This document shows, piece by piece, positions 32,925 to 40,385 of a DNA stretch of 64,000 bases. Source of the DNA: an uncultured bacterium (GTDB taxonomy: Bacteria; Bacillota; Clostridia; Lachnospirales; Lachnospiraceae). The stretch is taken from NCBI GenBank assembly GCA_947383005.1, contig CANDBT010000015.1, forward strand, positions 1 through 64,000, read 5' to 3'. The notes beneath the pieces were generated by a model. The model ran no database searches and had not been told where the DNA came from. It saw only the letters and a list, made by a program, of their open reading frames with translations. The first letter of the stretch is position 1. Every line of letters starts with the position of its first letter. Position numbers and translations under genes: made by a program.

Positions 32925-35879
32925 TTGAGAATTGGATTGGATGTTGGGTCAACGACAATAAAAAGTATTGTTCTTGATGATTGGGGAAAGATAGTTTATT
33001 CTGCCTATGAGCGACATTTTTCACAAATTACGGCGAAGACAGCAGAGGCTCTGGCAAAGGTCAGAGCCGCCTTTGATAAAAGCACCCCTTTCAGCCTGGT
33101 GATTTCCGGTTCTGCCGGTATGGGGATGGCGGAGAGCTGTTCCGTTGATTTTGTACAAGAGGTTTATGCGACGAAAGTTGCCGCAGAAAAAAATGCACCC
33201 GATACAGATGTGATTATCGAGCTGGGCGGGGAGGATGCCAAGATTATTTTCCTTGAAGGGGCGATGGAAGCCAGGATGAACGGTTCATGTGCCGGAGGCA
33301 CGGGAGCTTTTATCGATCAGATGGCGACTCTTTTGGGGATTACTCCGGATGAAATGAACGACTACGCCAAGGAAAGTACCAAACGTTATACGATTGCATC
33401 CCGATGCGGCGTGTTTGCGAAAAGCGATATTCAGCCTTTGATTAATCAGGGTGCGGACAAGCGGGATATTTCCGCCAGTATTTTCCATGCGGTAGTAAAT
33501 CAGACTATAGGCGGTTTGGCCCAAGGGCGGGCGATAAAGGGGAATGTACTGTATTTGGGCGGCCCCCTTACTTTTATGTCCGAATTGAGAAAAAGCTTTG
33601 ACGAGACATTGTATCTGGAAGGGGTTTGCCCGGAAAACTCGCTCTATTTCGTGGCGTTGGGGGCTGCGCTTTGCGCCAGGGAGCAGGTGGATTTGGATAC
33701 GGTGATGGATAAGCTTTCCCAATATGAGGCAGTCAATGAATTTAACACCCTTCCTGCTCTTTTTGCGGATCAGGAAGAATACGAGCAGTTCTGCAGCCGC
33801 CATAAGCAGGCAGATGTGGCTTACGGGACGCTGGAAGGCTACGAGGGAAAGGCTTATATCGGCATTGATGCCGGTTCGACTACGGTAAAAGCTGTGGTTA
33901 TGGGAGAGGATAAAGAGATTTTGGACAGCACATATCTCTCCAACAGCGGAAACCCGGTACCGATTGTCAAAGAATATCTGACGGAAATATACAGACGCTG
34001 TCCCGATATCCAGATAGCCGGTTCCTGTGTGACTGGTTATGGGGAAGACATTATTAAGAACGCCTTTTCCATTGATTGGGGGTTGGTGGAAACCATGGCC
34101 CATTTAAAGGCCGCACAGGAGTTTATGCCGGATGTGGAATTTATTATCGATATCGGCGGCCAGGATATGAAATGTTTTAAGATACATAATTCTGCCATCG
34201 ACAATATTTACCTGAATGAAGCTTGCTCGTCGGGTTGCGGTTCTTTTTTGCAGACCTTTGCAGGTGCTTTGGGCTATTCGGCGGAGGAGTTTTCCCGCAT
34301 GGGGCTTTTTTCTAAAAATGCCGTGGATTTGGGTTCCCGGTGCACGGTGTTTATGAATTCTTCTGTAAAACAGGCGCAAAAGGACGGGGTCAGTACAGAA
34401 GATATTTCTGCCGGCCTTTCTATCAGTGTGGTAAAAAATGCCATTTATAAAGTTATCCGTCCTGCAAGCATGGACGAGCTGGGCAGGCGTATCGTTGTTC
34501 AGGGCGGGACATTTTTAAACGATGCGGTTTTGCGGGCTTTTGAACGGGAATTGGGGTTTCCCGTGGTCCGGCCAGTGATTGCCGGACTTATGGGAGCTTA
34601 CGGATGTGCCCTTCATGCCAGGGAAAGGGTGGAGCTTGCTGAGGGAGGAGAAAAGAGCGGGATTGTTACCCGCCTGGAACTTGAAAATTTTGTCCATCAG
34701 GTAAAAAATGTCCATTGCGGCCGCTGCAGCAACAATTGCCTGCTCAGTGTCAATACTTTTTCCGGCGGCAGAAAATATATTGCGGGGAATAAATGCGAGC
34801 GGCCGGTGACAAAGCAGTCGACGGATTCTGACCACAATATATACAAATACAAACAGGAACTGCTTTTGGAATATTCCTCCATAAAGGGACGGCGAAAAGA
34901 AGTGATTGGCCTGCCTTTGGGCCTGAATCTTTATGAAATGGTGCCTTTCTGGCATCGCTTTTTTGGTGAGTTGGGTTTTGGGGTTGAAGTTTCGCCTTTT
35001 TCCAATCGGGAGTTATATCTGTCCGGTCAGTATTCCATTCCCAGTGATACCGTATGCTTTCCGGCAAAAATGCTCCATGGCCATATCGAATATCTGCGGA
35101 AAAAACAAGTGGATGCGATTTTCTACCCTTGTATGAGCTTCAATTTTGACGAGGGACTTGGCGACAACAATTATAATTGTCCGGTGGTCGCTTACTATCC
35201 GGAAGTTATTGCGGCGAATGTCAAATTCGACGGATTAACGATATTGATTAATGATTATGTCGGCCCGCATAAACGGAAATTCTTTCCTCAGAAGATGACC
35301 GAGCTTTTGAACCGGTATTTTACGGACATCGATCCCAAGCAAGTAAAAAGAGCCAGCGAGCTGGCTTTTCAGGAAAGGGAGATTTTCCTGGGCAAGGTGA
35401 GGAGTAAGGCGGCGCAGATTATTGCGCTGGCCAGAAAAGAAGGAAGAAGGATAATCGTCCTTGCCGGCCGTCCCTATCATGTTGACCCGGAAATCAATCA
35501 CGGTATCGATATGCTGATTAACGGTTTCGGCGTTTCCGTCATTTCCGAGGATTCGGTCAGCCACAATGTATCCAAGTTCCCGGTGAGGGTGCTGAATCAG
35601 TGGATGTACCATGCCCGGCTTTATGCCGCGGCAAAATATGTATGTACGCAGGAGGATATGGATTTGGTTCAGTTGGTCAGTTTTGGCTGCGGTCTGGATG
35701 CGATCACTACGGATGAAGTCAGAAGCATTATTGAAAAGGGCGGTAAGATTTATACTCAGATCAAAATTGATGAAATTACCAACCTGGGGGCAGTAAAGGT
35801 GAGGCTGCGCAGCCTTTTGGCAGCTTTGGATCGCCAGAAAGGGCCGTCGGGCAGCAAAAGAATAGCAGGAGGAAATTGA
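32925..35879 (+). CDS. Two-domain acyl-CoA dehydratase activase (BcrAD/BadFG) with DUF2229 region
   Basis: 984 residues starting with TTG behind AAGAGGTGGA. Two ASKHA-fold activase units in tandem each begin with a phosphate loop (IGLDVGSTTIKSI at 3, and IGIDAGSTTVKAV near 315). Each has the two Cys that hold a shared 4Fe-4S cluster (SCAGG with SRCGVFAKSD, and ACSSGCGS with SRCTVFMNSS). Downstream is a Cys cluster C598-x2-C601-x3-C605-x18-C624, then a DUF2229-like region. Such proteins use ATP to inject low-potential electrons into 2-hydroxyacyl-CoA dehydratase-type enzymes. The partner protein follows immediately. The true substrate is unknown. Confidence 0.88.
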   Translation: MRIGLDVGSTTIKSIVLDDWGKIVYSAYERHFSQITAKTAEALAKVRAAFDKSTPFSLVISGSAGMGMAESCSVDFVQEVYATKVAAEKNAPDTDVIIELGGEDAKIIFLEGAMEARMNGSCAGGTGAFIDQMATLLGITPDEMNDYAKESTKRYTIASRCGVFAKSDIQPLINQGADKRDISASIFHAVVNQTIGGLAQGRAIKGNVLYLGGPLTFMSELRKSFDETLYLEGVCPENSLYFVALGAALCAREQVDLDTVMDKLSQYEAVNEFNTLPALFADQEEYEQFCSRHKQADVAYGTLEGYEGKAYIGIDAGSTTVKAVVMGEDKEILDSTYLSNSGNPVPIVKEYLTEIYRRCPDIQIAGSCVTGYGEDIIKNAFSIDWGLVETMAHLKAAQEFMPDVEFIIDIGGQDMKCFKIHNSAIDNIYLNEACSSGCGSFLQTFAGALGYSAEEFSRMGLFSKNAVDLGSRCTVFMNSSVKQAQKDGVSTEDISAGLSISVVKNAIYKVIRPASMDELGRRIVVQGGTFLNDAVLRAFERELGFPVVRPVIAGLMGAYGCALHARERVELAEGGEKSGIVTRLELENFVHQVKNVHCGRCSNNCLLSVNTFSGGRKYIAGNKCERPVTKQSTDSDHNIYKYKQELLLEYSSIKGRRKEVIGLPLGLNLYEMVPFWHRFFGELGFGVEVSPFSNRELYLSGQYSIPSDTVCFPAKMLHGHIEYLRKKQVDAIFYPCMSFNFDEGLGDNNYNCPVVAYYPEVIAANVKFDGLTILINDYVGPHKRKFFPQKMTELLNRYFTDIDPKQVKRASELAFQEREIFLGKVRSKAAQIIALARKEGRRIIVLAGRPYHVDPEINHGIDMLINGFGVSVISEDSVSHNVSKFPVRVLNQWMYHARLYAAAKYVCTQEDMDLVQLVSFGCGLDAITTDEVRSIIEKGGKIYTQIKIDEITNLGAVKVRLRSLLAALDRQKGPSGSKRIAGGN

Positions 35880-35902
35880 CACCAAAACAGTAGCGTTCCA
35901 GC

Positions 35903-37201
35903 ATGATACAAAAAGAAAATGGTGCAAGAATAACTATGGCAAAAATCAAACGAGCGAAAAATGGAAGAATCATTTTTACAAAGGAAATGAAAAGAGATTA
36001 TACCATTCTGGTTCCGGATATGCTTCCTATTCATTTTGAAATTATGAAATATGTTTTTCTCAATGAAGGATATAAAATTGAACTGCTGCGTACAGCCAAG
36101 CCCGAGATAAAACAGTTGGGATTGCGATATGTTCATAATGATACCTGTTATCCGGCTCTTTTGGTTATTGGACAATTTTTGGATGCCCTGGAAAGCGGAA
36201 AGTACGACGTGAATCGGACGGCGCTTTTGATTATGCAGACCGGCGGAGGCTGCCGGGCATCCAACTATATTCATTTGCTGAGAAAGGCGTTGGAAAAAGC
36301 GGGTTACAATCAGGTCCCGGTAATCTCTTTCAACCTTTCCGGAGTCGAATACAACAGCGGATTTTCCCTGACACTGCCGATTATCCGTAAATGTACCGCA
36401 GGCGTGATTTACGGTGATTTGCTGATGCTCTTAAGCAACCAGGTAAAGGCTTATGAGATACATAAAGGGGACGCAAACCGTTTGATTGAGCAATGGGTTG
36501 CGAGGATTACCAAACAATTCCAACAGTCACGGGGATTTGCATTAAAAGCCATGAAGGAGAATTTTGACCGGATTATTTCTTCCTTTGCCAAGATTCCCAT
36601 GAAAAAGGTTCCCAAGGTAAAAGTGGGGGTAGTAGGGGAAATCTATGTCAAATATGCCAGTTTTGCCAACAATAATCTGGAAGAGTTTTTGGCGGAGCAG
36701 GACTGTGAGGTAATGGTTCCCGGGCTTTTGGGCTTTCTGATGTTCAAGGTGGATGCCAGGATTCAGGATGTAAAGCTGTATGGCGGCAGTAAGATAAAAT
36801 TTGCTGTTGCTACCTTTTTGCTGAATTATTTTAAAAAGGTGGAAAAGGCATTTATGGAATGTGTGGATAAATATCCGGTATTTACCCAGCTATCCAGCTA
36901 TGAAGCGACCAAACCTTTGGTTGACGGCTTGATTGGTGTTGGCAATCGAATGGGGGAAGGGTGGTTTTTGCCGGCGGAAATGATTGAGCTGGTCAATCAT
37001 GGATATGAAAATATCGTATGTACCCAGCCTTTTGGCTGCCTTCCCACCCATGTGTGCGGGAAAGGAATGATCCACCGGATTAAGGAAATGTATCCCCGTG
37101 CCAATATTGTCCCTATTGACTATGACCCGGGAGCCACAAAAGTAAATCAGGAAAACCGGATTAAGCTGATGCTGTCGGTGGCCAGGGAAGCAATGCAGTG
37201 A
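35903..37201 (+). CDS. 2-hydroxyacyl-CoA dehydratase subunit-like protein (HgdB/BcrB-type)
   Basis: 432 residues from the ATG at 35903; an internal ATG at 35936 is possible and neither has a close RBS. Cys residues in NDTCYPA, TGGGCRASN and FGCLPTHVCGKG resemble iron-sulphur ligands of 2-hydroxyglutaryl-CoA dehydratase and double-cubane proteins. It is 24 bases downstream of the 984-residue activase. In many clostridia, as I recall, the two parts are one polypeptide of about 1,400 residues, so this pair may be a split version. No CoA-transferase or dehydratase alpha/beta genes are adjacent, so the physiological reaction is open. Confidence 0.82.
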   Translation: MIQKENGARITMAKIKRAKNGRIIFTKEMKRDYTILVPDMLPIHFEIMKYVFLNEGYKIELLRTAKPEIKQLGLRYVHNDTCYPALLVIGQFLDALESGKYDVNRTALLIMQTGGGCRASNYIHLLRKALEKAGYNQVPVISFNLSGVEYNSGFSLTLPIIRKCTAGVIYGDLLMLLSNQVKAYEIHKGDANRLIEQWVARITKQFQQSRGFALKAMKENFDRIISSFAKIPMKKVPKVKVGVVGEIYVKYASFANNNLEEFLAEQDCEVMVPGLLGFLMFKVDARIQDVKLYGGSKIKFAVATFLLNYFKKVEKAFMECVDKYPVFTQLSSYEATKPLVDGLIGVGNRMGEGWFLPAEMIELVNHGYENIVCTQPFGCLPTHVCGKGMIHRIKEMYPRANIVPIDYDPGATKVNQENRIKLMLSVAREAMQ

Positions 37202-37343
37202 AGAGGGGCGTCCACGGGGAGGTTGTTTCCGGGGAAACGTTTTCCAGAGCTGCTATTTTCTGCTGTCTGAACGGTTATACATGATTGGGCTCAAGGGCAT
37301 AATTTTTCGTGCAGATGGCATATGCTGGCACAGGAGGAGTGGT

Positions 37344-37670
37344 ATGGATAATTATAATAACAATTATAATAATTACAACAATTATAACAATTATAACAAT
37401 TATAACAACGGTTACAACAATAATTATAACAACAATTACAACAATAACCCTGCGGTAGTTGACGAAGGCGGCTTTTTATGGGAGCTTTTAGGGTGCTGTG
37501 TCCCCATCATGGGTATAATTTTGTTTTTCGCATGGAAGGATCAGAAACCGAAGTCGGCCAGAGCGGCGGGAATGGGTGCATTAGCTGCTCTGGTAGGGAG
37601 CGTCATTATCGGCCTGGCTATTGGCCTTCTAATCGCTTTGCCAATTCTTTTTTCTCTGGCTTCTATGTAA
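37344..37670 (+). CDS. Tiny membrane protein with Asn/Tyr repeat N-terminus (paralog 1)
   Basis: 108 residues from the ATG at 37344, directly behind AGGAGGAG. Residues 1-35 are almost only Asn and Tyr, in repeats of NYN/NNY encoded by AATTATAAC-type tandem repeats. Then comes a conserved core, GGFLWELLGCCVPIMGIILF and WKDQKPKSARAAGMGAL, followed by a second hydrophobic helix. Two predicted membrane spans flank a cytoplasmic KDQKPK loop. Two paralogs follow at 37975 and 38800. I do not know the family's function. This copy lacks an adjoining DUF2085 gene. Confidence 0.8.
   Translation: MDNYNNNYNNYNNYNNYNNYNNGYNNNYNNNYNNNPAVVDEGGFLWELLGCCVPIMGIILFFAWKDQKPKSARAAGMGALAALVGSVIIGLAIGLLIALPILFSLASM
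37371..37448 (+). repeat. In-frame Asn/Tyr codon tandem repeat
   Basis: Imperfect tandem units of AACAATTAT/AATTATAAC encode the Asn/Tyr-rich N-terminus of the tiny membrane protein. The units are multiples of three, so slippage would change length without frameshift. Confidence 0.75.
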
Positions 37671-37675
37671 AAATC

Positions 37676-37747
37676 GGATTGGTTAAATTTGGATTGGTAT
37701 AATCTGGACTGGTAAACCCGGATTGGTACAATTTGGGTTGGCTTTAA
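37676..37747 (+). repeat. 15-base tandem repeat, five imperfect copies
   Basis: Five consecutive units of the form GGATTGGTATAATTT (units of 15, 15, 14, 15 and 13 bases) follow the stop codon of paralog 1. It is noncoding and lies in the 304-base gap before paralog 2. The rest of that gap holds a fragment of repeat family A and the promoter of paralog 2. Confidence 0.8.
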
Positions 37748-37770
37748 GGGAAAAATTAAAACGAGGCTGC

Positions 37771-37808
37771 CTGAACGGGCCCTGTGAACAGTAACGCGAA
37801 CTGTTACA
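37771..37808. repeat. Family A repeat fragment (copy 4)
   Basis: CCCTGTGAACAGTAAC (37780-37795) is the family A end, followed by GCGAACTGTTACAAC, which gives a second inverted end motif. Confidence 0.6.
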
Positions 37809-37836
37809 ACAACAGAACAAATAAAATGGGTGAAAC

Positions 37837-37865
37837 TTGACAATTAAATATATTTGATGTATAAA
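37837..37865 (+). promoter_or_regulatory. Putative sigma-A promoter of tiny-membrane-protein module 1
   Basis: Perfect -35 TTGACA (37837-37842), a 17-base spacer and -10 TATAAA (37860-37865), 109 bases before the start codon at 37975. Confidence 0.7.
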
Positions 37866-37974
37866 TATGTCATGGCTTGTCACTTTAGCGGAGCGTGTTT
37901 GTTTTCGCAGGCATATTCATCCGGCAGAAGCGATATAGTTATTAAAAATACAGGAAAGAAGCAGGAGGAGTGGT

Positions 37975-38205
37975 ATGGACAATTATAACAACAATACCGC
38001 AGTAGTTGACAATGGTGGTTTTTTATGGGGGCTTTTAGGGTGTTGTATCCCCCTTGTAGGTTTGATTTTGTTTATTATGTGGAAGGATCAAAAACCGAAG
38101 ACGGCTAAGGCAGCAGGCATAGGCGCATTGGTATGCGTGGGGATAAACATTGTTATCTGTCTGCTTATGGGTATCCTGATGGTTATGGGCGTTGCGATGG
38201 GCTGA
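37975..38205 (+). CDS. Tiny membrane protein (paralog 2)
   Basis: 76 residues, RBS AGGAGGAG. A short DNYNNNTAVVDN head replaces the long Asn/Tyr repeat of paralog 1; then GGFLWGLLGCCIPLVGLILF and WKDQKPKTAKAAGIGAL, with a second membrane helix to the end. It is followed after four bases by a DUF2085 gene. The same pair recurs at 38800-39466, so the two proteins probably function together in the membrane. Confidence 0.8.
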   Translation: MDNYNNNTAVVDNGGFLWGLLGCCIPLVGLILFIMWKDQKPKTAKAAGIGALVCVGINIVICLLMGILMVMGVAMG

Positions 38206-38209
38206 CCTT

Positions 38210-38602
38210 ATGGGAAGGTTTTTGCGGATCTTTTTTGGCTGCCATGCGAGGGCTGACCGCTCCTTCTTTTTTCGGGGCAGGCAGTTTCCGATATGCGCCA
38301 GATGTACAGGAGAATTGATAGGAATCCTTTGCGGGATTCCTATTGCCATCTTTGCCGGTTATGCCAGTTTCCCGATAACTCTTTTGCTGATGGTTCCGCT
38401 GGTATTTGATGGTTTTTTGCAGCTTCTTACCTCTTATGAAAGTAAAAATTACCGGCGGTTGATTACCGGGATATTATTTGGCATTGCCTTTGTGTTTATG
38501 TTGATCTATTATTATCGGGCTTGCATAACAATCGCCGGAGCTATTGTCCGGCTGTTTATGACCCCGGAAAAGGTAGACCGGGCGTTAGAGCTGCTTTTAT
38601 AG
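38210..38602 (+). CDS. DUF2085 membrane protein (copy 1)
   Basis: 130 residues from the ATG at 38210. FFGCHARADRSFFFRGRQFP and the CARCTGELIGILCG motif identify DUF2085. The Cys/His arrangement (GCH...CARC) suggests metal or heme/thiol chemistry. Three membrane helices follow. Copy 2 at 39074 has the same length and near-identical first 70 residues. Function unknown. Confidence 0.85.
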   Translation: MGRFLRIFFGCHARADRSFFFRGRQFPICARCTGELIGILCGIPIAIFAGYASFPITLLLMVPLVFDGFLQLLTSYESKNYRRLITGILFGIAFVFMLIYYYRACITIAGAIVRLFMTPEKVDRALELLL

Positions 38603-38694
38603 GTTTATGATGAAGCGTGGTGCTTGACATGGGAGTGAACAGCAACACTGGTTATATCGGGGGCAAATAAGCATGCTCGCGAGTATAAATGGAT

Positions 38695-38723
38695 TTGACA
38701 ATCATCTGCCGATAAGGTATACT
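38695..38723 (+). promoter_or_regulatory. Sigma-A promoter of tiny-membrane-protein module 2
   Basis: Perfect -35 TTGACA (38695-38700), a 17-base spacer and -10 TATACT (38718-38723), 76 bases before the start at 38800. Each duplicated module thus has its own promoter. Confidence 0.75.
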
Positions 38724-38799
38724 TGGTAGAGCATAAAGCCCAAAGATGTTTTTTGCCGGATGGCAAAAGGCAGATAAATGAGGCGGAGGGAGGATTTTT

Positions 38800-39069
38800 A
38801 TGGCTGACGATTACAATTATAATAATGCAGGTAGTAATAACAATACAGTGACGGATAGCGGCGGCTTTTTATGGGGACTTTTGGGCTGCTGCGTTCCTAT
38901 CGCTGGCTTGGTTCTCTTTCTGGTATGGAAAGACCAGAAGCCGAAGACAGCCAAAGCAGCAGGGATTGGCGCGCTGGTTTCGGTAATTGCCAGTGTGGCA
39001 TTTACCGTGTTGTATTTTGTCTTTATTTTTGTCATGACTATGGTTGCTGTCAGTGGTGTAGGGTATTAA
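38800..39069 (+). CDS. Tiny membrane protein (paralog 3)
   Basis: 89 residues, RBS GGCGGAGGGAGG. The head DDYNYNNAGSNNNTVTDS is again Asn/Tyr-rich but short; the core GGFLWGLLGCCVPIAGLVLF and WKDQKPKTAKAAGIGALV is nearly identical to paralog 2. A longer second hydrophobic segment ends the protein. It pairs with a DUF2085 gene four bases downstream, exactly as paralog 2 does. Confidence 0.8.
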   Translation: MADDYNYNNAGSNNNTVTDSGGFLWGLLGCCVPIAGLVLFLVWKDQKPKTAKAAGIGALVSVIASVAFTVLYFVFIFVMTMVAVSGVGY

Positions 39070-39073
39070 ACTG

Positions 39074-39466
39074 ATGGGAAAATTTTTGCGTATTCTTTTT
39101 GGCTGTCATGGGAGAGCCGACCGCTCCTTCTTTTTTCGGGGCAGACAGTTTCCCTTATGCGCCAGATGTACAGGTGAGTTAATAGGAATCCTTTGCGGGA
39201 TTCCTATTGTTATCTTTGCCGGTTATGCCAGCTTCCCCGTGAGCTTATTGCTGATGGTTCCTTTAATTGTTGACGGATTTGTCCAGCAGCTTACTTCTTA
39301 TGAAAGCAACAATGCCAAACGGCTGGTCACCGGTTTTTTATTTGGGATGGCCTTAGTATTTCTTTTTGTCCATTTTCACAGGACCTGTGTAAAGCTTGCG
39401 GGAGCCATTCTGAAAAGGTATTATGACCCGGAACGGGTGGAGCGGGCGCTGGAGTTGTTTTTGTGA
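39074..39466 (+). CDS. DUF2085 membrane protein (copy 2)
   Basis: 130 residues with the same GCHGRADRSFFFRGRQFP and CARCTGELIGILCGIP motifs as copy 1. Divergence is concentrated in the C-terminal third. It is the second gene of duplicated module 2. The stop is 37 bases before nagB. Confidence 0.85.
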   Translation: MGKFLRILFGCHGRADRSFFFRGRQFPLCARCTGELIGILCGIPIVIFAGYASFPVSLLLMVPLIVDGFVQQLTSYESNNAKRLVTGFLFGMALVFLFVHFHRTCVKLAGAILKRYYDPERVERALELFL

Positions 39467-39503
39467 ATGCTTATATAATAAATGAAAAGGAGAAGGAAAA
39501 TTG

Positions 39504-40259
39504 ATGAAAATTTATTGTGAGAAAGATTACCAGGCGATGAGCCGGAAAGCCGCCAATATTATTTCTGCGCTGATGATTGAAAAACCGGATTGTGTATTGG
39601 GATTGGCTACCGGTTCTTCACCTGTCGGCATTTATGAACAATTGGTAAAACGGTATCGGGAGGGGGATTTGGATTTTTCCCGGGTGACCAGCGTAAATCT
39701 GGATGAATACAAAGGCTTGTCCGGAGATAATGATCAAAGCTATCGCTATTTTATGGATACGCATTTGTTCAATCATGTGAATATCCGCAAAGAGCATACT
39801 TATATACCAAACGGCTTAGAGCCGGACAGCCAAAAAGCCTGTGATGCTTATAATGAGATTATCCGCAATACAGGCGGCATTGACCTGCAGCTTTTGGGTC
39901 TGGGTCATAACGGCCATATCGGATTTAATGAGCCGGGCCCCGTTTTTGAAAAGGAGACGCATTGCGTAGATTTGGCGGCCCGCACGATCGAAGCCAATAA
40001 ACGTTTTTTCGAAAAGGAAGAAGACGTGCCGCGGCAGGCATATACCATGGGTATTCAGAATATTATGATGGCCCGCCGGATTTTGGTGGTGGTTTCCGGG
40101 GAAGATAAAGCAGATATTGTGGCAAAAGCTTTTTTGGGCCCGGTGACACCGGAAGTACCGGCTTCCATTCTGCAGATGCACAGGTCGGTGATATTGGTGG
40201 GCGACGAAAAGGCGCTGCAGAAATTTCCTAATTTAAAACAAAATATTTGCGAACAGTAG
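39504..40259 (+). CDS. nagB: Glucosamine-6-phosphate deaminase
   Basis: 251 residues from the ATG at 39504, behind AAAAGGAGAAGGA. GLATGSSPVGIYEQLV is the phosphate-binding loop, SVNLDEYKGL contains the catalytic Asp, and LGLGHNGHIGFNEPG holds the ring-opening His. It converts glucosamine-6-phosphate to fructose-6-phosphate and ammonia for amino-sugar catabolism. nagA and a PTS are not adjacent. Confidence 0.96.
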   Translation: MKIYCEKDYQAMSRKAANIISALMIEKPDCVLGLATGSSPVGIYEQLVKRYREGDLDFSRVTSVNLDEYKGLSGDNDQSYRYFMDTHLFNHVNIRKEHTYIPNGLEPDSQKACDAYNEIIRNTGGIDLQLLGLGHNGHIGFNEPGPVFEKETHCVDLAARTIEANKRFFEKEEDVPRQAYTMGIQNIMMARRILVVVSGEDKADIVAKAFLGPVTPEVPASILQMHRSVILVGDEKALQKFPNLKQNICEQ

Positions 40260-40301
40260 ACCTATAGGAAAATACAATAGAATATATTATATATATAGTA
40301 T

Positions 40302-40330
40302 TTGCATAATACAAAAACAAGCGTTATAAT
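40302..40330 (+). promoter_or_regulatory. Sigma-A promoter of the aconitase-like hydratase gene
   Basis: -35 TTGCAT (40302-40307), a 17-base spacer and a perfect -10 TATAAT (40325-40330), 55 bases before the start codon. Confidence 0.7.
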
Positions 40331-40385
40331 GAATCCAACAAAACAAGCCAGAACATATTTATGGATTGAGAAGGAGGATTCTTGT

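Noticed and set aside
33285..34379. Long minus-strand open frames (up to 272 codons) inside the activase gene
   Set aside because: They are antisense shadows of a well-conserved protein, with no motif or RBS.
35880..35935. The 984/432-residue junction as a definite frameshift pseudogene
   Set aside because: The first gene ends in a clean stop with an AGGAGG-like stretch near its end, and a start codon for the second is nearby, so a natural split is at least as likely.
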